Notes: generated by a model not told the origin, from the letters alone. 60,000 nt of DNA from Adiantum capillus-veneris (GCA_014529385.2 CM043958.1:85979525-86039524), one strand, 5' to 3'; shown: positions 1 to 11,045, counted from the first letter of the stretch. Numbers and translations are program-made.

Positions 1-438
1 AGCGGAAGTAAAATTGTAAAAGGAAGATTTGAGAGACAAAATGATGAAAAACAATGTATCTTAGAATATTAGGGCATAAAAAAGATTGCTTTTTATATGA
101 TATAATGCTTCAAAGTACCCACACTGTTTCTTATTAAAAAAAAGTGCATGAAAGAGAGAATCAATTCATAAAAGACCCAAATTTAGCCCTTTACTATTCT
201 ATCCTTTGTTTCTTTTGCTGGTATATGGGGTAGGGAATGGACCCTTAGTTTCCATTCCTCATAATACCTACGACCCCTTGGCGACTGAGAGAGGGGGGCC
301 AACAGAGGCAACATGATTTGTTGAGGGAGGAGAATCAAGTGCACTCATTCGTGCAGACTCTTATGAGTCGTAGTGTTTACCTGACGAGGCAGAGGTCAGA
401 TTACTAAAGAATCTGCATTACGCATGCTAAGGTGTCAG
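1..438. other. left flank, no gene recognised
   Basis: No RNA gene, LTR or recognisable protein is visible here. It is the target into which the 444-9108 element inserted: its last bases and the bases after 9113 join across the 5-bp duplication CACCT. A short open stretch around 300-420 has stops and no family resemblance. Confidence 0.5.
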
Positions 439-443
439 CACCT

Positions 444-921
444 TGGAATTGGAGCAAATCTCTTGAGACAGCTAATTCCAGTGTTGGAAGATTTCAACTA
501 CTAGTGTGGGAAGATTTCAAACAGCAGACTGGACAGGAATTAGAGACTAAACTGGAATGTGGATACTGAAATAAGAATCAGACTTATGTACTGGAAATAA
601 GGTTCAGATTCAGATTCAAAAAACTGGACGAGAAGTAAGTATAACTGAAATATATGCCATGATTGGGATTACAGATCAAGATTATAGCGAATATGGTTTA
701 GAGAGAGAAAGTACAGCCGACAATAATGCCAACGATTCTCAAGTACAAGTGTAGCCAAGGCGCTAACCCAAATGATAATAATTGCCAACCCGATTACAAA
801 GTAATGGGCCCTATTTATACACTTCGGGTTTACTGTAGTAATTACCATAGTAATTACTAAGTAATTCGCTGCCCATCTTTTAAGAAGTTGTTCCCACATA
901 GTGACTATCCAGCTGTCTACA
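444..921 (-). repeat. 3' LTR of the 444-9108 element
   Basis: This 478-bp LTR matches 8517-9108 over its whole length, with a single copy of the segment that is duplicated in the right LTR. It has TG..CA ends and is preceded by target duplication CACCT at 439-443. Confidence 0.95.
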
Positions 922-938
922 TCCTTCCCTTCTTTCTT
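922..938 (-). other. polypurine tract of the 444-9108 element
   Basis: On the minus strand this reads AAGAAAGAAGGGAAGGA and abuts the LTR end TGTAGACAGC directly. This is the expected plus-strand primer site of a minus-oriented element. Confidence 0.92.
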
Positions 939-1422
939 GAATTTTGGCAAGATTCCAAAATTTCTGAAAAATTCCCCTGTCTGATTCTGATGTGAGACTG
1001 AAAAATCCATCGTTTGGTTCTGATGTTGGGATGCCGGCTTGACCACTGATAGAATGGCCATACAAAGATTGCGAGTAGGCAGCTGAAAAGGCCAAGGATT
1101 GCGAGAGGCAGCGGAAAAGGCCAAGGTGGAGCTCTCACCAGGCCAAGGTGGAGTTGTCATCAGGCCAAGGTAGAGCTGTCATCTCCCCCTGCGTGCTGAG
1201 GAGAAAAGTCGCCACTGAATTCTGAGATGGAACTACCCAGTATCCTTCCATTGGACCGTCTTCCGTTTGCCCTTTGACCTAGACGGTGCTTGAGAAGTGC
1301 CAGTACCAGCATTCTCCTTCTGAATCAATCGGTAAATGGCCTCCTGCTCAAGCTGATCCCGCCGGTCGGTGGTCATCTCTACTTCATAAGGCGTGAGAGA
1401 ATGATAGGTTTTGGTGTCAGGA
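939..1422 (-). other. 3' untranslated region of the 444-9108 element
   Basis: The stretch lies between the last coding-like block and the polypurine tract. It contains short imperfect direct repeats (for example the gccaaggtggagct-type words around 1090-1185). I see no gene in it. Confidence 0.5.
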
Positions 1423-1849
1423 TCATAGTGTACGCCTGTCCTTGCTCAGTCTGATTCTAGCCAGCTTATGAAAATGTGAGACAGTATGGATCCATCCTTC
1501 TGGAAGAGGCTGATTAGTTTTGACTCGAGCTTCGAAAAGAATCTCAGCCATCTCCCTGTACTGTGGTGCCAGACCCAGCTTTGCTGCAATGTCTTTTTCA
1601 AGAAATTTGGAAGATTCGACCGTAAGTTGTAGCAAACTGATTAGTAATCCTGGTCAGTCCTCTGCCTTGAATCTTCCACTGGCCCATACACAGCTGAATC
1701 CTATGCATCTCCTCTTTCAGTGCCTGAATGTCATTGATTTGGAGAGCATCATTGAGCAACGTCTGCCAAGTCTTCCATTCCACAGTTGATCGCTCATACC
1801 AATCCTGAAGCTCATCAGTAATTTTGAAGTATGTGAGACGATCAACTGG

Positions 1850-2506
1850 TTATTGATGTTGAGGATACAGCGCTAGAAAGAATCTTGGCAGCTTGGTTTC
1901 TCTTGCTGGAACAACATACAAGAGAACTGGAGAATCAGACACAAATTCTAAGAAATTGAGAACAGCCTGGTTCTCCTCCTGCATCATCTTTCTGGTTACT
2001 CTCACTAGCTGGAACAGTGTTCGGAGAGCAGTTGCCTGTGCTCCGACTGACATTCGCGTCTGAGGTCCTCTGCTAGTGGCTGTCTGGTCCTCAAGAATGG
2101 CTTTGACTCTCTGATCCAAAACACCTCTGGCACTTTGCATTTGTACCAAAACTTCCTTGAGTTGTACCCTAACATCCTTCATACAACGGTAAGTTGGCTT
2201 GTTACCCAGCAGAAGTTCCAGTTCCAAGGCTAGGGAGCGACAATCTGCAGTAGACTGCCGTTGCCAGTGCGGGTTTGCCACTCTCTCATCAACATTGAGT
2301 ATCCATTCAGGAACTCGTTCTAGCATCTGGACTGTACTGGGATGCACAGGTAGTTTGCAAGCTTCTTTATCATGGAAAGCTGATGATTTCCAATGTTCTA
2401 CCATTTCTCTGGCTCCCACATATAGCCTTTGAAATATTTCCAAGTCAGACAAGAGATCATCATCCTCCAGATACTGTCTGGTGATGGAGGCCTGTTGATG
2501 TCTCAA
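1850..2506 (-). CDS. aORF C-terminal helical block (218 residues open)
   Basis: This open block is in frame with 2621-3400 and follows it after two stops. It is rich in charged helix-forming residues (EIFQRLYVGAREMVEHWKSS, VRVQLKEVLVQMQSARGVLD) and has no membrane segment, zinc site or catalytic signature that I can see. It is probably the C-terminal part of the same extra protein. The codon-like conservation of long helices argues against chance, but the start is not real: it is only the first Met in the block. Confidence 0.5.
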   Translation of the reverse strand: MRHQQASITRQYLEDDDLLSDLEIFQRLYVGAREMVEHWKSSAFHDKEACKLPVHPSTVQMLERVPEWILNVDERVANPHWQRQSTADCRSLALELELLLGNKPTYRCMKDVRVQLKEVLVQMQSARGVLDQRVKAILEDQTATSRGPQTRMSVGAQATALRTLFQLVRVTRKMMQEENQAVLNFLEFVSDSPVLLYVVPARETKLPRFFLALYPQHQ

Positions 2507-2620
2507 TTGCCTATTCAGGGTAATGAGGTGCAGTGAATGCTGGTGATCAGCAACTGGTCCCTCATCCTATACTTTCATTTTCCCTTTAGCATCTCTGTTG
2601 AGATGGGATTGATCAGTTGG

Positions 2621-3400
2621 CTAATTCCCAGTGTGACTGGGCTGCTGCTCTTTAGTCTGCTGGTTACCCGACTGGTGCTCTTTGTCCTGTCCTTCCTGCT
2701 GGCCCTCATTCTGGCCTGGCTGGTCTGGTTGTGACTGGCGTCCTTCATTTGGCCCTATCCCACCAGTACCAGGTCCTGGAGGTGGAGATGGTGGTGGGGC
2801 ATCATCATCATCCTTTGTATGCCCAGCTTTTTGATCATCCTCCTCCTGATCAGCTTCATCTTCTTCATCTTCTTCTTCCTCATCCGGAGAAGTGTGCTGC
2901 TCAATATAATCCATTATAGCTTGGTTCATCAGAGCATTATTGTACTCACTCACCTTGTCCTGCAAATCGCTCTGCATACTTTCCATCAAGGACTTTAAAT
3001 TCTCTAAATTGAAAACAGCATTGCCTGAAGGATTTAAAATTTCAGACAAGCTGTTATAGATATATCTTTCAGTCAGAGAAGCCTTCAGAGCTGTATGGCG
3101 CATCAACAGGTTTTTGAATTCAGCCCGCTTCATCCTGAGCATTGTTTCAACCCACTCTGCAGCTCTCAGTGCTTCATTCCGTTGATTCTTGATGATCATT
3201 ATTTCAGATTCAGCCTTAGCTAACTTTTTGTTCAACAACTCATTAGTCCTTTCTGAATGAGCTTCCAGTACCGTGTGCTGTATGTTCTGCTCTTCCTGGG
3301 CTTTCTGGAGCTTTTCAATCTGATGTTGTGCTTCTGTCAAGTCAGCTTTGAGCTTTTTGACTTCCTCTTCTGATCCAGCAGCCTCCATCAGTTGTCCCAT
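2621..3400 (-). CDS. aORF coiled-coil and acidic block (259 residues open)
   Basis: Residues 1-110 form a heptad-rich coiled coil (EEEVKKLKADLTEAQHQIEK, then AKAESEIMIIKNQRNEALRA). About residues 115-165 are mixed helices. A run of nearly 30 acidic residues starts near residue 168 (DEEEEDEEDE). The end is Pro/Gly/Gln-rich and low in complexity. No enzymatic motif is visible. The composition suits an oligomerising structural or nucleic-acid-associated protein, which is inference only. It continues in frame into 1850-2506 after stop codons. Confidence 0.55.
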   Translation of the reverse strand: MGQLMEAAGSEEEVKKLKADLTEAQHQIEKLQKAQEEQNIQHTVLEAHSERTNELLNKKLAKAESEIMIIKNQRNEALRAAEWVETMLRMKRAEFKNLLMRHTALKASLTERYIYNSLSEILNPSGNAVFNLENLKSLMESMQSDLQDKVSEYNNALMNQAIMDYIEQHTSPDEEEEDEEDEADQEEDDQKAGHTKDDDDAPPPSPPPGPGTGGIGPNEGRQSQPDQPGQNEGQQEGQDKEHQSGNQQTKEQQPSHTGN

Positions 3401-5339
3401 ACAACTGACAATGGTATTCCAAGAAGACTATATAAGGACAGAACATCTGTCTTTGACTGTGGTTGGATCAGAATCAGTAGGCTCATATATTGCCACTGGA
3501 GCCACATAGGGTAGAGTTGCATAATCAGCTTTGCTGAGCAGAAGATGCCCTTTCAATTTTTGAGTCTGCATTTGATGCAACTTATCCTGTTTTACTAGTT
3601 ACAGAAGGTTTCCAGTATTTGTAGGAACTCCACCAGGCAAAGTCGAGAAGGCTGGACCTTTTCCTTTGTCCAGTTGACTCTTGCCTTTGTCCCTTGACTG
3701 GTCTGCTATCTTCTCACAAGTGGCTGGCTTGGCATGATCTTTCCCAGATCCAGTAGTAGCAACTGTATTTTTTACAACTGACTGGTTAGGCACAGTCTTC
3801 TGAGCAGATTGCTGCTGAGTCTGGCTCATTTCAGCTTTTTCAGTGTGGTTACTGTCTTGACCTGGCTTTCTATCTACTTCAAAAACTCACTGCTTTTTGT
3901 CAGTGTAATTTTTGGCTTCTTTGAACTGCCAGCCTGTTCTGCAATTGCTTTCCTTTTTAGGTCGGTTGAAATGGTTTGACTGTCTATTTCCTCGTCGTCT
4001 GAGGACAGTTCAATGTTCTTTGGTTCAGAAATTGGCTTCTCACTCCAAGCCTTCTTTACCTGCTCATTAGCATCTGCAAGCAGTAGCCCAATACAGGAAT
4101 TGCCAAACATACCAGGCCTTGAAAACATTTTGAGATTTTAGCTTGGCAGTCTGCTGGAGTACATTATGCGAAAGAATTTGACAAAGGTTGATAGGAACCT
4201 GTGGATCCAATATCTTGGCCAACAACATAGCAAACAATTTTTCGGATACATACGTTGGGTTGTTCTTAAGGCTTACTGCTTCGGCTACAAAACCTAAGCA
4301 GTGGAGGCTTCCAGTCCTGCTACTGGAACTCCTTGAGCACTTGCCTTGCGCTTTTGTCTAGCCGTTTCATCCTCCTTCAGAGCAATACTTATTTGTTGTG
4401 CAGTTGCCACAAAAGGTTTGGGCTCATTGGGCATTCGGAATGCAAATGCTATGGCTTCTAGTGTCACTGACACCTTCTTACTATTTACCATGGCACTACC
4501 ATTTTCAACGTCGAAGGAATCAAGAACTTGCTTGATGATATCTGCATCAAAGGCAATTCTTGTAGCTTGCAACACAACTCAAAGATCCCATAGTTGTAGC
4601 AGAGTCATTGCTTGATCAGTAAATACATAACGCTAGATTTTACTGTACGGGATAACGGGAAGGCTTGCCTTTGCCTCAACAACTATGGCCTGGGTTTCCT
4701 CAAGAGACTCCTGCATCTTCTCTAAGCGTTTCCTTCTACCCACACACTGTGAGGTTGATGACGATGAAACAAGCGAAGGAGAAGATGACTTACTTGTCGT
4801 GTCGAAGCCGTTTCCTGGTGTCGCTGGCAAGACTATCTGACAGTCAACTTTCTCGTAAGAGGTCGAAGTTTGCGGCTGCAATGAAGAAACCTTGGAGCTT
4901 GGCGATGGCGAATGGTTAACAGGAGGGAAGCGTCGCGCAGGGGATTTATGAGGAAAAATGCTAATTCTCCTAACTGTTATACGTGTTCGCGCCATAAAAT
5001 CTCCACCACTCGCTGCTCCTAGACGTGTGTGTGTCGTTGCTGTCGTGGCAGACATGCATTAGACAAGACTGCGACCCATCCTTGAAATAATTACCACTGG
5101 TGTGCTATTTGACCGTTGGGCGCTTAAAAATTGGAAAGTGTGTCCATATTGGTACTGGATTGATTTCCAGTCTGGCTCGACCATACTGGTATTGATTCTA
5201 AGGTCAGCCTGATCTGGTCCTTCTGGTACTGGTTCTGAAGTTGGAACTGGTTGTACATGAAAAAGTCCAAAAACATCTGATTCCGGTATCTCTTGATCAA
5301 CAACCTCCAGTTCCTTAGTACCTTGTTCTGGCCAGTTTC

Positions 5340-5720
5340 TCTGGTCTCTGAATAATACAGCTTGATCTTTGCTCCATTATATACTCCTGGCAACATTAGT
5401 CCAGATAAATCTTTCAGTCTGACTGTGCCATTGGAGAAGACCCAGTCTACCTCAAAAGGTCATGCCCAGGCAATCTTCAAGTTCAACTTGTTAACCTTGA
5501 TCATTCTGGGATTTTTCTCTCATCCTAGGTTCCACTCTTCTACCTCTGATCGTCTGGAAGCAACCAGTTTGGTCCGCCTCCTTTTCGTTTGGTCGATTCT
5601 TCAGCGTAATCCCAGGATGGTCCATCCATTTTTGAATCATTATTCTGATCCAGTGGGTACTCTTCAGAACATACTGGTTCCTCTACTATACCAGTATCAG
5701 CTGGTTCCACCATCCTTCCA
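5340..5720 (-). pseudogene. integrase C-terminal remnant
   Basis: Just downstream of the gag-protease stop, minus-strand frames read NPRMIKVNKLNLKIAW, then after a stop PFEVDWVFSNGTVRLKDLSG and LPGVYNGAKIKLYY. This resembles the end of a gypsy integrase, where G/P-F..V..VF.NGT..L.D..G precedes NG..LK.YY before the pol stop. Residues upstream (KRRRTKLVASRR) lie in other frames. The remnant joins almost directly to the protease end, so a deletion of about 3 kb removed RT, RNase H and the integrase core. The call rests on motif shape only. Confidence 0.6.
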
Positions 5721-5725
5721 GTTAG

Positions 5726-8440
5726 CTAGACCGTTCTTTCCCCTATATTGACTTTGGTAAACTGATCAGGGAATTGTCTCTTCTGCTTGTCAGCCTGCTC
5801 TTTGTTCAGCAAGACTGCATTCAAGTTGATTTCTACCAAAGGGAATATGTTCATAGCTACTAGCATTCGCTCGATTTTCTTGGCCCTGTACTTCTGACAC
5901 AACTCCTTCAGCCTCAGTTCCTTTTTCCAGTTCCTGGTATTGTTGGTCTGGATTTGGATTCTGCCACCACTAGCCCCTTCTATGGTCAAAGTTTGGTTTG
6001 CATAGTCATGAACATCATGTGCTGTTCTCAACCATGGGCGCCCTAGTAGCATTCCATATGCTCCCAGAACATCCAGGACTAGAAAACTGATTTTGAATTT
6101 CTCCCTCCCAACTCTTATCTGCACGTTTTTAATCATACCCATCGCCTGCACGACTCTGTGATCTACCATTCTTAATTTGAATGGTGCTGGTTTCATATTA
6201 GTGATACCCATTCTCTGCTGAAGATGGGCTCCCATTATGTTGACTCTTGCCCCTCCATCCAGGATAACGCTTGAGAGAGGTTCCCATTGCTTCGTGACCT
6301 TGTAGTCTACCTGAATAAGTGGAACTTCATCATCCCGAACAGCCGTCAGTTCCATTGTTCTGGTCTTTGCCTCAGCCTTCCTGCGCTTTCTGATAAAGTT
6401 GGCCACCTCAGGCAAGGTTTTTCTTATATCCTCCAGCTCTACAGTCAGCTTCTGGATTCTATCACAAATTTTCACATGAATTTCTTCTCTCTCTTGGTCA
6501 GACTGATTGTCAGAGCTTGAGGAACTGGTATCTTCACACTGCCATTCTTCTTTTGTAGTGCTTCCACTCTTTCCATCCACTCCCATTTCATCAGCTAGTC
6601 CATGTACCACAACCAGCATGGTCTTTGTCATGGCTGATACTGACTGATCCTTATCAGTCGATTGGGCTGGTATCCTCTGAATGACTCTAGCTTCGAAACT
6701 TTCTGGCTGCTCTGGCAGCTTCTTAGCTAAATCCTCCGTGATTTTAGCTGCTAGTTCCCGCTGCTCTTGCCACTCATCTACCACCTTTTCTTTACCTTTG
6801 GCCTTCCAAACTTCCCTTTGTTGAGCCCACTTGCTGCTGCTAGGATTGACTGGTACTTCTGAAGTGTCTGGGATTTCTTCAATGACTACTCCCTTGCTCC
6901 TGGTAACTACCATGATTGGGATTGGCTCTGGTGCCTTAGCCTCAGTAGCAGTCGTTACAGGTGCATCTGGACATTGGGCTGCAAAATGACCATACTTCCG
7001 ACAAGTATAGCAATTCATGCTCCTGTTCTGGAAGTTGCCTCTTCCTCTGCCTCTGCCCATTCTTGGTTGGTATCTGCCACGTCCCTGACCAGTACCACTT
7101 TTACCTGGTCTCTCCTCTTGAGCTACTTTGACTGGTTCTACCTTCACTGGTTCAGTGTAGGCAACCACTGACAGATCCTTTCCTTTCTTAAAATGGTGAA
7201 TTCGGATGCCACAATTATTCCATAGGTGACCAAAGGCCTTGCAGTAGGTACATTGTGGACATTCCGTGGAGATATGGTCCTTTGATTTGCATCTTGAACA
7301 CCAAGTCTCCATCTTTCGGACTGGCTGTCTTGTGTGGCTAATTTTTGCAATCTGCCTAGCCATCTCTTCAATTTTCTTGGTCCATGATCCCTTCTTTGAT
7401 TTCTCCTTTGCTCGTTCACTGGAGCTGCTCTCGGAGCTACTGGACATTTCACTGGAATCAGAAGTTTCAGTAGCAGAGCTACTGCTACTGGTCCTTCGCT
7501 TCTTGTGGCTCTTTTCCTTCTTAGCTTGCTGTTCCAGCTTTAACGCCATTTGGACCAGATCATTGAATTTTTTGGTAGGGGCTGGTACTTCTTGTTCCCT
7601 AAGCTTCCTGCTTCTGAACCCCTTCAGGAACCATGCCCTCAATCTCTTCTCAGATGGCGGTTCTTGCAACTGCCTGGTTAGCTCTTTTATCTTTTCCACA
7701 TAGCTTCGGACTGAAAAATTCCTCTGTTTGATCTTATCTAATTCATAGAGAATATCTTCGTCCCCTCTATTGTCGCAATATTCCAACCTGAAGGCCTTAA
7801 GCAATTTGTTATATGATCTCAGCTGACATGCAGGGTAATGGTAATACCATTTCCTCGCTGCCTCCCTAAAGGTTTGTGGAAAATATTCCCCCCAATCATC
7901 TTCATCAATGTTTTTTAGTTCAACATACTACTCGAAAGCTTGTATGTGAACATTTGGATCATCCTTTTTCCCCCCTTTGAATATTGGAAAGGAAATCTTC
8001 AGGGAAGCTGTGTAATCATTTCAATTACTACTGATCCTACCACTTCTCTTCTTGGATTCAGAATGACGCTTGGGAGCCTTCTTGCAATTGTCAGTGTCAG
8101 CATCCCAATCAATCTCTGTCTTTGTCTCAGTGTCAGTGTCTTCTCTGGTTTGTCTGCTAGAAGTACGGTGACTTCTCTTACTGCCCTTGGTATCCTCATC
8201 TCTCTGGCGAGACTGAGAACTCTTGGAACTCTTTACCTTCCGTGCTTCCCATTCTACCCGTCGGCGTCGAGAATGACTGGAGTGCTGTGAGTCCTACGCC
8301 TCATCAGCCTGACTATGCTCCTCCTAAGCCTCAGTGTCAGTCATTTTCTCTTGCTTGGGGTTAGACTCTCTTCCTGACTCCTCAAGAATGGGGTCCACAC
8401 TAATGGTTGATTTCCGGCCACGATTGGATTTTGGTGCCAT
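5726..8440 (-). pseudogene. gag-pro: gag-protease polyprotein with four early stops
   Basis: The reading frame starts at ATG 8440 (MAPKSNRGRKST) near the primer site. It meets TAG codons near 8320 and 8290, a TGA near 8023 and a TAG near 7930, then stays open for 692 residues (7804-5726). The capsid part has the retrotransposon-gag pattern (FREAARKWYYHYP, then LDKIKQRNFSVRSYVEKI and RAWFLKGF). Three canonical CX2CX4HX4C knuckles follow (CSRCKSKDHISTEC, CTYCKAFGHLWNNC, CYTCRKYGHFAAQC; about residues 167-276 of the open part). A retropepsin-like domain has DGGA near residue 516 (plus-strand 6247-6258) and LLGRPWL about 70 residues later. The expected catalytic DTG/DSG is DGG here. The frame ends before any RT sequence. 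The stops make full-length translation unlikely. Confidence 0.88.
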
Positions 8441-8496
8441 TGCTGAAAACTTCAAACTGGGAGAAGAGTCTTTCAGTCTCAACGAACTTCAGCTCG

Positions 8497-8513
8497 AGCC
8501 ACCGTGATCGCCA
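8497..8513 (-). other. primer binding site of the 444-9108 element
   Basis: Reading inward from the right LTR on the minus strand, the sequence is TTT then TGGCGATCACGGTGGCT. The TGGCG..CGGTGG form is like Tat-lineage primer sites and begins with the TGG expected opposite a tRNA CCA end. The tRNA species is not certain. Confidence 0.7.
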
Positions 8514-8516
8514 AAA

Positions 8517-9108
8517 TGGAATTGGAGCTGATCTCTTGAGACAGCTAATTACAGTGTTGGAAGATTTCAGCTACTAGTGTGGGAAGATTTCAGACAGCAG
8601 ACTGGACAAGAATCAGAGACTAGATTGGAATGTGGATACTGAAATAAGAATCAGACTTATGTACTAGAAATAAGGTTCAGATTCAGATTCAGAAGACTGT
8701 CGAGAAGTAAGTATAGCTGAAATATATGCCATGATTGGGATTAAAGATGAAGATTATAGCGAATATGGTTTAGAGAGAGAAAGTACAACCGAAATAATGC
8801 CAATGATTCTCAAGTACAAGTATAGCCAAGGCGCTAACCCAAATGATAATAATTGCCAACCCGATTACAATGTAATGGGCCCTATTTATACACTTCGGGT
8901 TTATTGTAGTAATTACCATAGTAATTACTAAGTAATTACTAAGTAATTCGCTTAGTAATTGATAATAATTGCCAACCCGATTACAATGTAATGGGCCCTA
9001 TTTATACACTTCGGGTTTATTGTAGTAATTACCATAGTAATTACTAAGTAATTCGCTTCCCATCTTTTAAGAAGTCGTTCCCACATAGTGACTATCCAGC
9101 TGTCTACA
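8517..9108 (-). repeat. 5' LTR of the 444-9108 element
   Basis: This 592-bp LTR matches 444-921 and is followed by target duplication CACCT at 9109-9113. It is about 114 bp longer than its partner because of an internal tandem duplication. Confidence 0.95.
8845..9060. repeat. 116-bp tandem duplication inside the 5' LTR
   Basis: The block starting GATAATAATTGCC at 8845 recurs at 8961 with almost no change, including the CCCTATTTATACAC box. The partner LTR has one copy. The duplication includes a TATTTATA promoter-like box, so the LTR carries two. Confidence 0.9.
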
Positions 9109-9113
9109 CACCT

Positions 9114-10158
9114 CAGCACCTCATCACTTTTCGCGTACTGATGTGTTGTAGTTTGATTACAGCTGGTTGGAGGACTTTTCGGATGTTGAGGTGGTAAAAA
9201 TTTTACCTGCTAAGGTGGTGCACGTTGTTGAACAACAAGGAGACGACGACGTTTTTTCCTTACACAGGTTGAGCTGGATGCCATCCATCGGTTGCAGCTC
9301 CCAATTCTGCCAAGGAAAGCTAGCTGCTTGGACGGCTATGAACTACCACCCCTCGACCCCGGACCTTGACAGAAGCATAATGATCAAATGAAGAATTTTT
9401 GCCTTCACTCATTCATTATGGATAATGAGGTCATAGCTTTGATCCTTGACCTTCTCAAAGGGGTGGTAGCTTGTAAAACCTTACAATATTCTTATCTTCT
9501 TTCCAAAACACCCATCAAATATTTCTACTTGCCCAACATATTGTTCTTCGTGTATATTTGTGTAGGCATCTAGAATGGCCCATCCTTGGACATACGCATT
9601 AGACTCCCTTTCTTAATTTCACCCTGCATCGATGGTTGGCTATATTATGGAAATAAAATACAATTCTTGCTCCACCAATTGTGCTACCAACCATCTAAAA
9701 TATCAGTTACATGCCTACTTAGAATACACTATCCTTCTATGGCACTATACCACAACCACCAGGTAGTGTTTTCCACTTGTTTTCTTCCTTTGCTAATCAA
9801 GTTTTGCAAGTCCTCCTAGATAGTACATACTCTTCCATACTAAATAATAGGGGCACACTTTTGGGCGAATTTTTCATTTATAGTTCTCATTCAATTTGAA
9901 ATGAACTTATCTTCCAAAATTCACCAAATTCTTTTAAAATTCAATAAGGTCCAAGAAGGCCAATTTGCTAAGTATTTCTCACAATTAGGTCTACCCATTT
10001 AGAGGGACGGAGGGCCAAATAAAGCATAAGAATTGAAGGGATGATCCTTAAACGTAGAAGGTCAAGGATTTGGAAGTGGAAATGAACGGTCAAAGTGATA
10101 TGTATAAAGAAGACTATGTGATCACATTGTATATTAATGATCTCCCACCTCCTCTCCC

Positions 10159-10198
<40 letters not shown>

Positions 10199-10758
10199 AG
10201 TAACCATACATTCTTTTAGACTTGAGCCATTAGGAATACCATATGCAACATTTGTAGGTGCAGTGCTAGAATCAATCACAAAGATACCTTGTAGCCACCC
10301 CTTTAATCCTATAGATGACACTCCTTTAGCCCTTGATGACACAACCTTGGCGTTGATGTTGGCAAAACTTTTGTTGAACTACTGCAATTTTCCCTAAGTC
10401 ACAACCAAAATCGGTCTATCGGTCTACGTTTATTACCTTTTTCATATTTTTTTGCCACAATAAATATTTCTAAGTATGATAGAATTTTAGCATGACCCCT
10501 TGATTATGTTTAATAGCAATCTAGGTTGACGTGGTGAAAGGTTTGGATGATTGCTTACCGAGGTTCTGGTGTTCATGCCAACTCGCAATTGTGCCACCTT
10601 GAAATTATTAATTAAAAGAGAAAAAGGGAAAAATCCTACTATATTATCTAGGAGCTTTAGTGAAAAAATCAAAAGAATAGTGAATATTTTGCTCGTTTTT
10701 GCCACACAACTGACGGAAAGACTTTTAAGCTTGAGAGGATGGGAGGTTACATACTAAC
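9114..10758. other. intergenic stretch, no gene recognised
   Basis: AT-rich unique-looking sequence. A (CT)n run sits at 10163-10195. The open frame at 9968-10342 on the minus strand is mostly the translated microsatellite and shows no family motif. No LTR, TIR or RNA gene is visible. Confidence 0.5.
10163..10195. repeat. (CT)n microsatellite
   Basis: About 16 uninterrupted CT units. Confidence 0.97.
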
Positions 10759-10970
10759 TGTGGGACTCACCTCATAGTGGTATGTGGCTAGAAAAGCATG
10801 GAGAGTCAAGTGGAGTTAGTTAGTAAAGTTTGAAGGCTAGTTTATTTTCTATATATGTAATTTCTATTGAGTAAATTAATTCCCTTGGATCAAATCTTGT
10901 ATGCACTGTCTTCCCTTCTTTGAACTTCTTCTTCTTCTTCTTCCTCAAATCCAACTCGAGGCAACTAGCA
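10759..10970 (+). repeat. short copia-type LTR copy 1
   Basis: It begins TGTGGGAC and ends AACTAGCA. It shares with 11046-11241 the words TTTATTTTCTATATATG, TTGAGTAAATTAA and TCTTCCCTTCTTTG in the same order. The length (about 212 bp) suits the short LTRs of the other copia elements here (181, 188 and 192 bp). Confidence 0.65.
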
Positions 10971-11023
10971 TAAATAAACTAGCCCATGCAACTTTATCAA
11001 CCGACTCCACTTGAATCCCACAC
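10971..11023 (-). repeat. inverted 5' part of the same LTR
   Basis: Reading TAAACTAGCCCATGCAA to TCCCACA, this is the reverse complement of the first part of the LTR at 11046, with a few differences. With 11046-11103 it forms a palindrome with arms of roughly 55-60 bp. Confidence 0.7.
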
Positions 11024-11045
11024 CTAGTGGTCATGCACCACTAGG

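Larger units (their letters stand above)
1423..5055 (-). pseudogene. large additional ORF (aORF) downstream of pol, broken
   Basis: Open blocks follow one another on the minus strand: 5055-4633, 4575-4294, a 4280-4090 stretch in another frame, 4128-3874, 3829-3599, 3400-2621, 2506-1850 and 1783-1423. Most share one of two frames and are separated by single stops or small shifts, so they look like one ancestral protein of roughly 1,100-1,200 residues. In order: a Ser/Pro/Thr-rich basic N-terminus containing MARTRITVRR; a compact hydrophobic-helical part with VLDSFDVENGS and FRMPNEPKPF; a basic stretch with KRK and KKPK like a bipartite nuclear signal; a Gln-rich linker; a long coiled coil; an acidic DE-rich run; a Pro/Gln-rich hinge; and a helical C-terminal domain. 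It is not gag, RT, RNase H or integrase. By position it is a Tat-type additional ORF, but I do not recognise its function. Confidence 0.7.
444..9108 (-). mobile_element. Tat-like Ty3/gypsy LTR retrotransposon, non-autonomous (pol deleted)
   Basis: Two direct repeats (444-921 and 8517-9108) each run from TGGAATTGG to TCTACA on the plus strand and are flanked by the 5-bp duplication CACCT (439-443, 9109-9113). The element reads on the minus strand: a primer site lies inside the right LTR, a perfect polypurine tract lies inside the left LTR, and gag-protease comes first. There is no reverse transcriptase, RNase H or integrase core; only an integrase C-terminal remnant follows the protease. About 3.6 kb of extra, decayed coding sequence fills the space before the 3' LTR, as in Tat-lineage elements that carry additional ORFs. 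I hand-count about 5% difference between the LTRs outside indels. The element must have been mobilised by a relative or lost pol after insertion. Confidence 0.93.

Noticed and set aside
669-1160. 163-residue minus-strand open frame
   Set aside because: It spans the LTR, polypurine tract and 3' UTR of the 444-9108 element; composition is not coding-like.
444-9108. Autonomous element with pol in the extra ORF
   Set aside because: None of the minus-strand blocks downstream of protease contains RT YxDD, RNase H or integrase DDE motifs.
9968-10342. 124-residue minus-strand frame with an RE repeat
   Set aside because: Largely a translated (CT)n microsatellite; no domain in the rest.
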